Source of the DNA: an uncultured Johnsonella sp.
GTDB taxonomy: Bacteria; Bacillota; Clostridia; Lachnospirales; Lachnospiraceae
NCBI GenBank assembly: GCA_900766185.1
Contig: CAAFUL010000103.1
Location: 1-17,878 of the forward strand
Reading direction: 5' to 3'
DNA length: 17,878 bases
Shown here piece by piece: positions 1 to 7,366 of the stretch; within the stretch, counting starts at the first letter, position 1, and every line of letters begins with the position of its first letter. Under the pieces are notes generated by a model. It did not search any database, was not told the origin of the DNA, and saw only the letters and a list, made by a program, of their open reading frames with translations. A program made the position numbers and the translations under genes.

Positions 1-147
1 GCTCGCCACGGAGTAGGCGAGCACACGAGTTCCGCAGTCTGTAATAAATTTGTCGAAACTTTATTAACAGTACTGCGAGTATGATTGAAATAGGGAGTGT
101 TTCTGTTAATTATTGCTGTATAATTGTTTATGTTGCCAACTCCCCTA
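1..147. other. Cluster of hairpins of unknown role
   Basis: No gene is visible here, but three stem-loops sit side by side. The first pairs GCTCGCC at 1-7 with GGCGAGC at 16-22. The second pairs 33-48 with 60-77, about 16 base pairs with two single-base bulges and an 11-base loop. The third pairs 91-98 with 139-147 and encloses a perfect inner hairpin (AATTAT at 108-113 with ATAATT at 120-125). No T-run follows the stems on either strand, so they are not standard terminators. They lie downstream of the minus-strand ROK gene and could be its 3' untranslated region, the end of an RNA or repeat that starts outside the window, or a recombination site. Confidence 0.4.
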
Positions 148-173
148 CGATACACTACACTGGGATATACAAC

Positions 174-1346
174 CTAAAACTCATCCTTGATTTTATTATC
201 TAAAAAATCCTTAATATATATAAGCGCCGCACCTATAGTGATACCGTGCTTTGGCATTTTACTTATATAGATATAGTCCCTGTATGCCTCAAAAGGAGTC
301 ATAGTCGCTATATGATTATATAATACATCCACATCATCTTGATTAAGATAGGCGGCAAGATACCCCCCGAGTATAAAATCAGTATCATATATAAGATGAA
401 TATTATTGATAATAATTGCCAGATCCTCCAAATATTGTTGCCATCTAAGAGCTTCCTTGCTGCCGGACTTTCTTGCATTTTTAAAAAACAAATCAAGACT
501 GTCTTCAAATCCCTCAAGCAAGGCATTAATTGAGCAAAGTGTCTCGGCGCAGCCTTTCTTACCGCAATAACAGTCCTTTTCTCCGGGCTTAAAGACAATA
601 TGTTCTATAGTGGCATTATGACCATGCTTGCCGCTTAAAATACTTTTATTAAATATCATAGCAGCTCCCAAGTGGTAGCTTAGTAAAAGATAAAAAGCAT
701 CATTTATCTCAGGAGAGACGCACATTTCCGAAACTGCCGCAGCGGTGGAATCGTGTATAAAAGTGCAGGAAAAGGGTAGGTGCTTGGAAAAATTATCTAT
801 TTTAAGTCCGGTACAGTCAAGTATCTTACCGTAAGTAGCAGTACTTCCGTCAGGAGATATAAGCCCTTGTAAGGCTATACCTACACCTAATATATGATCA
901 TATTTTTCACTTTTTGTAAGTGGAGAAAAACTGTATTCTATCTTGTCAACAAAATCGGTAATATACTTACAAACCGTCTTAAAATACTCCTCATCATTTC
1001 TGTAGCTTATTTCATAAACTTCTCTCTTGGTATACTTTTCGTATAAATCAACAGAGACTATTTTTACCTGATTGGCAATAATTTCAACACCGATACTGAG
1101 CTTATAATCGTGTACTATAGAGTAGGCGGTAGCCTTTCGTCCTACATAATCACTGTCAAGCTGACCGGATTTTTGTATAAGACCGACATCTTCAAGCTCA
1201 TTTAATCCGTTTGCCACCGTAGGTCTGCTTAAGTGCAAAGCATAAGAGATATCCTGCTGTGAAGTCGTGCCGGATTGATATATATATTGGTATATGAGAT
1301 TTATATTATTCTGTCTGATTTGATTTGGTGTAATGCTTTTTTTCAT
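174..1346 (-). CDS. ROK-family transcriptional repressor
   Basis: A 390-residue protein with the usual ROK regulator layout. Residues 10-65 form a winged helix-turn-helix, including a segment that reads TSQQDISYALHLSRPTVANG. From about residue 83 a sugar-kinase-like ROK fold follows. The zinc motif is present: H249 and C259-x-C261-G-x2-G-C266. The N-terminal phosphate-binding loop of true ROK kinases (DxGGTK) is replaced by VEIIANQVK at about 87-95, so a sensor rather than a kinase is expected. The gene is divergent from the polyol operon across 255 bp, which suggests it represses that operon and is released by a pathway sugar (inference from NagC/XylR-type relatives). The ribosome binding site is weak. 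The start was chosen because the helix-turn-helix begins a few residues later. Confidence 0.9.
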   Translation of the reverse strand: MKKSITPNQIRQNNINLIYQYIYQSGTTSQQDISYALHLSRPTVANGLNELEDVGLIQKSGQLDSDYVGRKATAYSIVHDYKLSIGVEIIANQVKIVSVDLYEKYTKREVYEISYRNDEEYFKTVCKYITDFVDKIEYSFSPLTKSEKYDHILGVGIALQGLISPDGSTATYGKILDCTGLKIDNFSKHLPFSCTFIHDSTAAAVSEMCVSPEINDAFYLLLSYHLGAAMIFNKSILSGKHGHNATIEHIVFKPGEKDCYCGKKGCAETLCSINALLEGFEDSLDLFFKNARKSGSKEALRWQQYLEDLAIIINNIHLIYDTDFILGGYLAAYLNQDDVDVLYNHIATMTPFEAYRDYIYISKMPKHGITIGAALIYIKDFLDNKIKDEF

Positions 1347-1528
1347 ATATTTTTCTCACACTTAATTTTTATTTTGTAAAATCATTTTGCTAAAATACTA
1401 CTGAATAAGGTTATACCGATATTTAAAATAAATCAATTATGAAAAACTACCAAAAAATCGACTGAAAATTATAATAATATTACATATTTACAATTCTGAT
1501 TTTAAATGCTAATATGCAAAAGCAATAT

Positions 1529-1542
1529 TATAAACGATTTTA
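1529..1542 (+). promoter_or_regulatory. Possible cre-like catabolite control site
   Basis: The sequence TATAAACGATTTTA has the central ARCG core of CcpA-binding cre sites (TGNAARCGNWWWCA) but mismatches at the conserved second G and at the C near the end. It overlaps the candidate -35 element of the operon, where binding would repress transcription. The match is imperfect in very AT-rich DNA, so this is only a suggestion. Confidence 0.2.
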
Positions 1543-1570
1543 CAAATTAAAATAAAAAAATAACTATACA
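1539..1570 (+). promoter_or_regulatory. Candidate promoter of the sugar operon
   Basis: A -35-like TTTACA at 1539-1544 is followed after 16 bases by TAACTA (1561-1566), with TATACA at 1565-1570 as an alternative -10. It lies about 30 bases upstream of the AAGGAGGT ribosome binding site at 1591-1598. Neither hexamer is consensus. The position between two divergent genes is the main support. Confidence 0.3.
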
Positions 1571-1601
1571 AAATTAAATAATTTTTTAACAAGGAGGTAA
1601 G

Positions 1602-2378
1602 ATGGGTATTGTAGAGAAGATGCGTCTGGACGGTAAAAAAGGTTTTGTAACCGGAGCTGCAAGAGGTATAGGTAAGTGTACAGCTACAGCATTTGCAGAA
1701 GCGGGAGCGGATGTTGCCATCGTAGATGTCGACTTGGATGTGGCTAAGGAAACCGCAGAGGAGATAGCCAAGGCTACCGGAAGGAAAGTGATAGCACTTA
1801 AGTGTGACTGTACCGATGAAAAACAGGTCAATGATATGGTAGCACAGGTAGTATCACAGCTTGGAGGACTTGATTTTTGCCATAACAATGCAGGCATTTG
1901 TATCAATGCCCCTGCTGAAGAGATGAGCTACGAACAGTGGTCCAAGGTTATCAATATAAATCTTACCGGAGTATTCCTAACTGATGTTGCAGCCGGCAAG
2001 TATATGCTTGAGCATGGTGGAGGCTCTATCATCAATACCGCCTCAATGTCGGGTCATATAGTAAATGTTCCGCAGCCTCAGTGTGCTTATAATGCATCTA
2101 AGGCGGGAGTTATACAGCTTACAAAATCACTTGCTATAGAGTGGGCTAAAAGAGGGGTTCGTGTAAACAGCATAAGCCCGGGATATATAGGAACTGAGCT
2201 TGTAAACAGTTCAGACTTCCTTGTACCGCTTATTGAGAAGTGGAATGCAATGGCTCCTATGGGAAGACTTGGAAGACCGGAGGAGTTACAGTCGATCTGT
2301 GTGTATCTTGCAGGAGATACAAGCAGCTTTACCACAGGTTCCGACTTTATTATAGACGGAGCATTTACCTGTTTCTAG
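1602..2378 (+). CDS. Short-chain dehydrogenase/reductase, probably polyol/ketose
   Basis: A 258-residue classical SDR oxidoreductase. Visible motifs are the nucleotide loop TGAARGIG (17-24), an acidic residue after the second strand (D42, favouring NAD(H) over NADP(H)), NNAG at 95-98, a catalytic Asn near 120, Ser148, and Y163-x3-K167. The segment around NVPQPQCAYNASKAG resembles SDRs that interconvert sugar alcohols and ketoses (arabinitol, sorbitol or xylulose types). That narrower call is inference. It is the first gene of the operon. A strong AAGGAGGT (1591-1598) lies only 3-4 bases before this ATG. An in-frame ATG at 1620 would also suit SDR length, but it is too far from the ribosome binding site. 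Confidence 0.88.
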   Translation: MGIVEKMRLDGKKGFVTGAARGIGKCTATAFAEAGADVAIVDVDLDVAKETAEEIAKATGRKVIALKCDCTDEKQVNDMVAQVVSQLGGLDFCHNNAGICINAPAEEMSYEQWSKVININLTGVFLTDVAAGKYMLEHGGGSIINTASMSGHIVNVPQPQCAYNASKAGVIQLTKSLAIEWAKRGVRVNSISPGYIGTELVNSSDFLVPLIEKWNAMAPMGRLGRPEELQSICVYLAGDTSSFTTGSDFIIDGAFTCF

Positions 2379-2596
2379 TGTATTGTTCGTAAAATAACAA
2401 TATAAAAAAGCATTAGTGAGGCATCTGAAAATGAAACTGTAGCAGGCTGTACCAAAGGTTTTTAAGCTGTGCAATCAGGAAAAGATGCAAGTTAATCACT
2501 ATGCTTATTTAATAAATGATATATATTTTTAAAATAGTTTTTAAGAGCCGTTTTTATGGCTATTAAAATAAAGTACATATTTTCAAGGAGGATTAT
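2379..2596 (+). other. Spacer with possible structured leader
   Basis: This 218-bp gap separates the SDR gene from the binding-protein gene. An inverted repeat (TATTGTT at 2381-2387, AACAATA at 2396-2402) follows the SDR stop codon. Further on, GCATCT (2421-2426) can pair with AGATGC (2483-2488) around a CAGGCT/AGCTG stem and an ACC-AAA-GGT hairpin. This could be a structured leader or an internal processing or promoter region. No riboswitch class was recognised. Confidence 0.25.
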
Positions 2597-3745
2597 ATGA
2601 AGAAAAAAATTTTAGGCGCAGTATTAGGCGCAGTACTTGTAATGGGAGCTTTAGCAGGATGCAGCAACTCTTCTTCAACCGGTGATGCAACAACAGCAGC
2701 TCAGTCACAGGCAGTTGAAAGCAGCGTGGATGGAAGCAGTGCTGACAGCAGTGCGGCGGAAAGCACAACAGCGGCACAGGCAGGAGATTCAACAGCAAAT
2801 GTAGACGGAGTTAAGGCTGATGAGGCTTTCTATGCAAAGGCTGACCTTACTTCACTTAAAGGAAAGAAAATAGGAATCACAATACAATCTTTAGAGAATG
2901 CTTACTGGGCAGGCGTTATGAAGGCTTTAGGAGAGGTTCTTGAGGCTAACGGTGCAGAGTATACTATAGTAGATTGTAAGGACAACTCAGCTACACAGAT
3001 AGGACAGGTAGAAAACTTTGTAGCATCAGATTGCGATCTTATAATGATTCATCCTTCAGATGCCAGCGCAGTTGAAGATGTAGCTAAGGATGCACAAAAA
3101 GCCGGAATTAAGGTTATGTGCTGGGACGATCCTATGGAGAATACAGACGGAAACTGGATACTTAACAACACAGACTTAGGTATTGCGATAGGAGAGCTTG
3201 CAGGTAAGTTTATAGATGAGCATTACAGTGCTGATAAGAAGGCGGAAGTTGCTTTGATTGGTTATCCACAGACCAAGATATTACTTGAGAGAGGTAACGG
3301 AATCAAGGAAGGACTTGAGAAGACTGCAGCAGGTAAGTATACAATAGTAGCAGAGCAGCCGGGACTTAATGCAAATGAGGCTCAGACAGCTATGGAAACT
3401 ATACTTCAAAAGAATCCTGATTGTAAGGTTGTAACAGGTATAGGTGCAGGTGCTATGATAGGTGCCAACGAAGCATTGATCACAGCTACAGGCGGTACAG
3501 TTCCTGAGGACATGGGTGTATTTACAGCAGATGCTACAAAGCAGCAGCTTACTCAGCTCATCGACGGAAAACAGGCTTCAAGAGGTGTTATAGGATTTGA
3601 AGGTTCAGATGAAGATACAGCTAAGGCTTGCGCAGCAATGTATGCACTTATATTGGACGGCAAACTTGAGAACAAGAATGTATATCGTCAGGTTGGTCCT
3701 ATAACAGCTGAAAATGCTGCTAAGGTACTTGAAGGAATGAAATAG
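2597..3745 (+). CDS. Sugar ABC transporter substrate-binding lipoprotein (RbsB-like)
   Basis: A 382-residue extracellular solute-binding protein. The N-terminus has a basic stretch, a hydrophobic signal and the lipobox LAGC with the lipidated cysteine at C22. A Ser/Thr/Ala-rich linker follows to about residue 78. The rest is a type 1 periplasmic-binding fold: KKIGITIQSLENAYWAGVMK starts the first lobe, and DLIMIHPSDAS and VMCWDDPM are typical of ribose/sugar-alcohol binders. It would deliver the substrate to the ATPase and permease encoded next. The ribosome binding site AAGGAGG (2585-2591) is strong. The specific ligand is not identifiable by eye. Binding-protein genes are usually expressed above their transporter, which fits the hairpin after this gene. 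Confidence 0.92.
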   Translation: MKKKILGAVLGAVLVMGALAGCSNSSSTGDATTAAQSQAVESSVDGSSADSSAAESTTAAQAGDSTANVDGVKADEAFYAKADLTSLKGKKIGITIQSLENAYWAGVMKALGEVLEANGAEYTIVDCKDNSATQIGQVENFVASDCDLIMIHPSDASAVEDVAKDAQKAGIKVMCWDDPMENTDGNWILNNTDLGIAIGELAGKFIDEHYSADKKAEVALIGYPQTKILLERGNGIKEGLEKTAAGKYTIVAEQPGLNANEAQTAMETILQKNPDCKVVTGIGAGAMIGANEALITATGGTVPEDMGVFTADATKQQLTQLIDGKQASRGVIGFEGSDEDTAKACAAMYALILDGKLENKNVYRQVGPITAENAAKVLEGMK

Positions 3746-3763
3746 TATAAAGTAATTTGAAGA

Positions 3764-3822
3764 TAAGGCTGTCAATAATAGGTTAGGGAAAAGCCGTATA
3801 AAACCTGTATATGACAGCCTTA
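3764..3822 (+). promoter_or_regulatory. Intercistronic stem-loop
   Basis: AAGGCTGTCA (3765-3774) pairs perfectly with TGACAGCCTT (3812-3821), extended by one T-A pair. A smaller AGGTT/AACCT stem lies inside the loop. No T-run follows, so it is more likely an mRNA-stabilising or partial attenuation structure than a full terminator. Its position between the binding-protein and ATPase genes is typical for setting a higher level of the binding protein. Confidence 0.55.
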
Positions 3823-3875
3823 ATTGTATATAATCCCCTGAAATACCGGGAATATAGTACTTTAGGAGGTATCGG

Positions 3876-5381
3876 ATGAAAGAAGAATATGTACTGGAAC
3901 TTGAGAATATAAGAAAAGAATACCCTGGAGTTGTAGCACTTAAAGATGTCACCTTGAGACTTAAAAAAGGAGAAATACTTGCTCTTATAGGAGAAAACGG
4001 AGCCGGAAAGTCAACCCTCATAAAGACCTGCTCAGGAGCCGTAGTACCGACATCAGGCAAAATTAAGGTAAACGGTAAAACATTTTCAAGGATGACACCG
4101 CAACTTGCAAGCGAGAACGGTATAGCTATAATATATCAGGAATTTAACAATGTAGGAGAATTGTCCGTGGCAGAGAACTTATTCTTGGGACACCCTATAA
4201 AAAAAGGCATAGTAATTGACAAAAAAGCCATGGAAGCCGAGTCTATAGAGGCGTTTAAGCAGCTGAACATAGACATTAACCCGAAAGAACTTATGAAAAA
4301 CCTTACAGTAGGTTATCAGCAAATGGTCGAAATAGCCAAGGCAATACACCAAAATGCCAATGTACTTATTATGGATGAGCCTTCCGCACCGCTTACAAGC
4401 AAGGAAGTTAAGAGTATGTTTGAAGTGGTAAGACTCCTTAAGAGCAAGGGAGTATCCATTATTTACATATCGCACAGACTTGAGGAAATATTTGCACTGT
4501 CGGACAGAATAGAGGTTATAAGAGACGGAGAGTACATAGATACACTTATAACCAAGGATGCCAATGTAGACCAACTTATAAAACTCATGGTAGGCAGGGA
4601 AATGACTCAAGTTTACCCCGAAAGACCGGATTATACAGACCTTTCCGAAACGGTGCTTGAGTTACATGATGTATGCGGAAACGGTGTAAAAAATATAAAC
4701 TTCAAAGTACATAAGGGAGAAGTACTCGGACTTGGAGGTTTAGTAGGAGCAGGACGAACAGAGACTGCGGAACTTATATTCGGTGCAGCTGAAAAGACCT
4801 CAGGCAAAATCATATTTAAGGGTAAAGTAATAAATCCAAAAAGTCCGAGAGAAGCTATAGACATAGGTATAGCCTTAGTTCCGGAAGATAGAAAACGCCA
4901 TGGAGCTCTACTCGGAACATCTATAAATCACAATATAAATATGCCTATATATGAAAGAATCTCTAAATTTTCAGTTATCAACACCGCTATAGAAAAGGGA
5001 AATTCAGAAAAGTATAAAAAAGAAATGAATATTAAAGCGCCTAATCTTGATCAGCTTGTAAAAAACTTAAGCGGCGGTAATCAGCAAAAGGTAATACTTG
5101 CCAAGTGTCTGGCGGCAAATTCGGAGCTTATTATACTTGATGAACCTACCAGAGGAATAGATGTAGGTGCTAAATTCGAAATATATAAACTTATTAATGA
5201 TTTGGTGGCAAACGGTAAGGCTGTGCTTATGATTTCTTCTGAAATGGAAGAACTTATAGGAATGTCCGACAGAGTAGTGGTTTTGGCAGAGGGCTTGGTT
5301 ACCGGTGCACTAGAAAAAGATGAAGTTGATGCGGATAAAATTATGATGTTTGCTTCGGCAGTAGCAGATAAGGAGGAATAA
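3876..5381 (+). CDS. Sugar ABC transporter ATP-binding protein (RbsA-like)
   Basis: A 501-residue ATPase made of two fused ABC domains, the usual length for ribose/galactose-type importers. Domain 1 carries Walker A GENGAGKST (39-47), a signature-like segment LTVGYQQMVEIAKA (143-156) and Walker B VLIMDEPS with the switch region YISHRLEE. Domain 2 has the degenerate Walker A GLVGAGRTE (288-296), a full signature LSGGNQQK (398-405) and Walker B LIILDEPTRGID. SSEMEE replaces the switch histidine, as is normal for this family. It powers import through the next gene's permease. AGGAGG at 3864-3869 sets the start. Its 3' end carries the ribosome binding site of the permease gene. Confidence 0.95.
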   Translation: MKEEYVLELENIRKEYPGVVALKDVTLRLKKGEILALIGENGAGKSTLIKTCSGAVVPTSGKIKVNGKTFSRMTPQLASENGIAIIYQEFNNVGELSVAENLFLGHPIKKGIVIDKKAMEAESIEAFKQLNIDINPKELMKNLTVGYQQMVEIAKAIHQNANVLIMDEPSAPLTSKEVKSMFEVVRLLKSKGVSIIYISHRLEEIFALSDRIEVIRDGEYIDTLITKDANVDQLIKLMVGREMTQVYPERPDYTDLSETVLELHDVCGNGVKNINFKVHKGEVLGLGGLVGAGRTETAELIFGAAEKTSGKIIFKGKVINPKSPREAIDIGIALVPEDRKRHGALLGTSINHNINMPIYERISKFSVINTAIEKGNSEKYKKEMNIKAPNLDQLVKNLSGGNQQKVILAKCLAANSELIILDEPTRGIDVGAKFEIYKLINDLVANGKAVLMISSEMEELIGMSDRVVVLAEGLVTGALEKDEVDADKIMMFASAVADKEE

Positions 5382-5383
5382 TA

Positions 5384-6325
5384 ATGGATACTCGTAAACT
5401 CTTAAAAGACAATGCTATATGGTTGGTGTTTGTATTTATGGTGGCAATATTTACCGTTTATAATCCTAATTTTATAAAACCGTCAAACCTTATGAATATT
5501 GCAAGACAGGTTGCAGTATACGGAATAGCATCAGTAGGTATGACCTTTGTAATATTGATATCGGGAATAGACCTTTCTATAGGAGCTATCATCACCTTCG
5601 TCAATATTATCTGCGCTTATTTGATGGTAAACCTCGGTGTAAATATGTGGGTTGCGGTAATTATCTCAATAACTGCGGCTACCTTAATAGGTGTACTTAA
5701 CGGATTTATGGTTTCAACTGTCGGAATACCTGCACTTATCGCTACATTTGCGGCTCAGACTGTATTTGACGGTTTGTCCTATATTATCTCAGGCGGTATG
5801 CCTATCTCAGGCTTTGATAAGACCTTCAACCTTTTTGGAAAGTGGACTGTAGGTATAGTACCTATTTCAGCAATTATAATGATCGTATGCTTTGCGGCAG
5901 GAGCATTTATATTAAATAAAACTTACTTCGGTCGTTACTTCTACGCAATAGGAGGCAACGAAGAGGCGGCAAAGCTTTCAGGTATACAGGTAAGTAAAAT
6001 AAAGTATCTTATATATGCACTTTCAGGCTTCTTTGCAGGACTTGCAGGAATAGTTATGCTTTCCCGTACAGGTTCGGCACAAAATACTGCGGGACTCGGA
6101 TACGAGTTTGATGTTATCACCTGCGTGGTACTTGGAGGAGTGTCTGTAAAGGGTGGAATAGGAAAAATATCCGGAGTTATAGCCGGAGTACTTATAATAG
6201 GTTCACTTACCAACGGTATGATACTTATGGATGTAAATTCATATACACAAAAGGTTATAAAAGGATTGGTTCTTGCAATAGCTGTAGGTATAGACTGCTT
6301 ATCCAACAGGAATAAGCTTGCTTAA
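5384..6325 (+). CDS. Sugar ABC transporter permease (RbsC-like)
   Basis: A 313-residue integral membrane protein with about eight to nine hydrophobic helices, the expected size for RbsC-type permeases. Recognisable family segments are SVGMTFVILISGIDLSIGA (50-68), where the motif GIDLS is typical, the coupling-loop region AIGGNEEAAKLSGI (188-201) that contacts the ATPase, and VLGGVSVKGGIG (249-260). It starts two bases after the ATPase stop codon, with AAGGAGG (5370-5376) inside the upstream gene, so the two are translationally linked. It forms the membrane channel of the importer. Confidence 0.94.
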   Translation: MDTRKLLKDNAIWLVFVFMVAIFTVYNPNFIKPSNLMNIARQVAVYGIASVGMTFVILISGIDLSIGAIITFVNIICAYLMVNLGVNMWVAVIISITAATLIGVLNGFMVSTVGIPALIATFAAQTVFDGLSYIISGGMPISGFDKTFNLFGKWTVGIVPISAIIMIVCFAAGAFILNKTYFGRYFYAIGGNEEAAKLSGIQVSKIKYLIYALSGFFAGLAGIVMLSRTGSAQNTAGLGYEFDVITCVVLGGVSVKGGIGKISGVIAGVLIIGSLTNGMILMDVNSYTQKVIKGLVLAIAVGIDCLSNRNKLA

Positions 6326-6335
6326 GGAGATATTT

Positions 6336-7355
6336 ATGAAGGCTGCGGTATATCATGGTCCTAAAGACATAAGGATTGAAGAAGTTGAACTAAGAAAACC
6401 TAAAGAAGATGAAGTTTGTATTAAAATAAAATACTGTGGAGTATGCGGAACCGACATACATATATACGAGGGAGATTCGGGAGCATTTTCAGTAAACCCT
6501 CCACTGATACCGGGGCATGAGTTTGCCGGTGTGGTGGAAGCGGTAGGAGATGCGGTAGAGCACCTTAAAGTAGGAGATAAGGTAAGCGGCGATCCCAATA
6601 TCATGTGCGGAAGGTGCTACTTTTGCAGAAACGGTATGGAGCATTTTTGCGAGAATGTAACCGGTGTAGGAACTACTGCTGACGGCGGCTTTGCACAGTA
6701 TACGGTTATGAAAGCAAGCCATGCTTATAAATTGCCTGAAAATATAGATCTTATGACTGCTGCTATGGCAGAGCCTATGTCCTGCTGCATACATGGCATA
6801 GATCTTTGTGAAATAAAGCAGGGAAGTACGGTGCTTGTAATAGGAGCAGGCCCTATAGGAGTAATTATGCTCCAACTTGCCAAACTTTCAGGTGCGGCGA
6901 AGCTTATAGTATCCGAGCCGGTAAAAGAAAAAAGAGAGCTTGCCTTAAAACTGGGAGCAGACCTTGTAATAGACCCTATAAATGAAGATATAGAAAAGAT
7001 ACTAAGTGAATATACTAAAAATGTGGATTGTGTAATAGAGTGCGCCGGCTCTAAAAGAACACAGGAACAGGCTGTAAAACTTGCAGGAAAGTCTGCGAGA
7101 GTTATGTTCTTCGGACTTACTTCACCGGAAACCGAAATCAGTATAAAGCCGGATGACATATTTAAGAAAGAACTTACTATAAGATCATCATTTATCAATC
7201 CCTATACTTTTTCCAGAGCTATAGATACCTTGGCTTCGGGCAGTGTGGATGTTAAAAGTATTATTACAAATGTGGTAAAACTTGAAGATATTCAAGAAGT
7301 ATTTACAAATCCTGAGTTAAGAAAAAGCGGCAAAGCCATGATAAGCATGGAGTAA
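6336..7355 (+). CDS. Zinc-dependent medium-chain alcohol/polyol dehydrogenase
   Basis: A 339-residue enzyme of the sorbitol/xylitol/threonine dehydrogenase group. Catalytic zinc ligands are C37, H61-E62 in PGHEFAG, and E146. Structural zinc cysteines are C91, C94, C97 and C105. The Rossmann loop GAGPIG (170-175), with an acidic E194 after the next strand, points to NAD(H). The ATG at 6336 was chosen, giving MKAAVYHGPK, the usual family start, 6 bases after AAGGAG (6324-6329). A longer frame from TTG at 6318 would include that ribosome binding site and overlap the permease. Together with the SDR it could interconvert a polyol and a ketose before phosphorylation. The actual substrate is unknown. 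Confidence 0.9.
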   Translation: MKAAVYHGPKDIRIEEVELRKPKEDEVCIKIKYCGVCGTDIHIYEGDSGAFSVNPPLIPGHEFAGVVEAVGDAVEHLKVGDKVSGDPNIMCGRCYFCRNGMEHFCENVTGVGTTADGGFAQYTVMKASHAYKLPENIDLMTAAMAEPMSCCIHGIDLCEIKQGSTVLVIGAGPIGVIMLQLAKLSGAAKLIVSEPVKEKRELALKLGADLVIDPINEDIEKILSEYTKNVDCVIECAGSKRTQEQAVKLAGKSARVMFFGLTSPETEISIKPDDIFKKELTIRSSFINPYTFSRAIDTLASGSVDVKSIITNVVKLEDIQEVFTNPELRKSGKAMISME

Positions 7356-7366
7356 AGGAGCAAGAG

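Noticed and set aside
4179..4610. Long minus-strand frames inside the transporter genes (for example a 143-aa one)
   Set aside because: They are antisense shadows of the well-supported ATPase and permease genes and lack start signals.
6318..6335. Upstream TTG start for the zinc dehydrogenase
   Set aside because: It would translate through the AAGGAG ribosome binding site and overlap the permease. ATG 6336 gives the normal family N-terminus.
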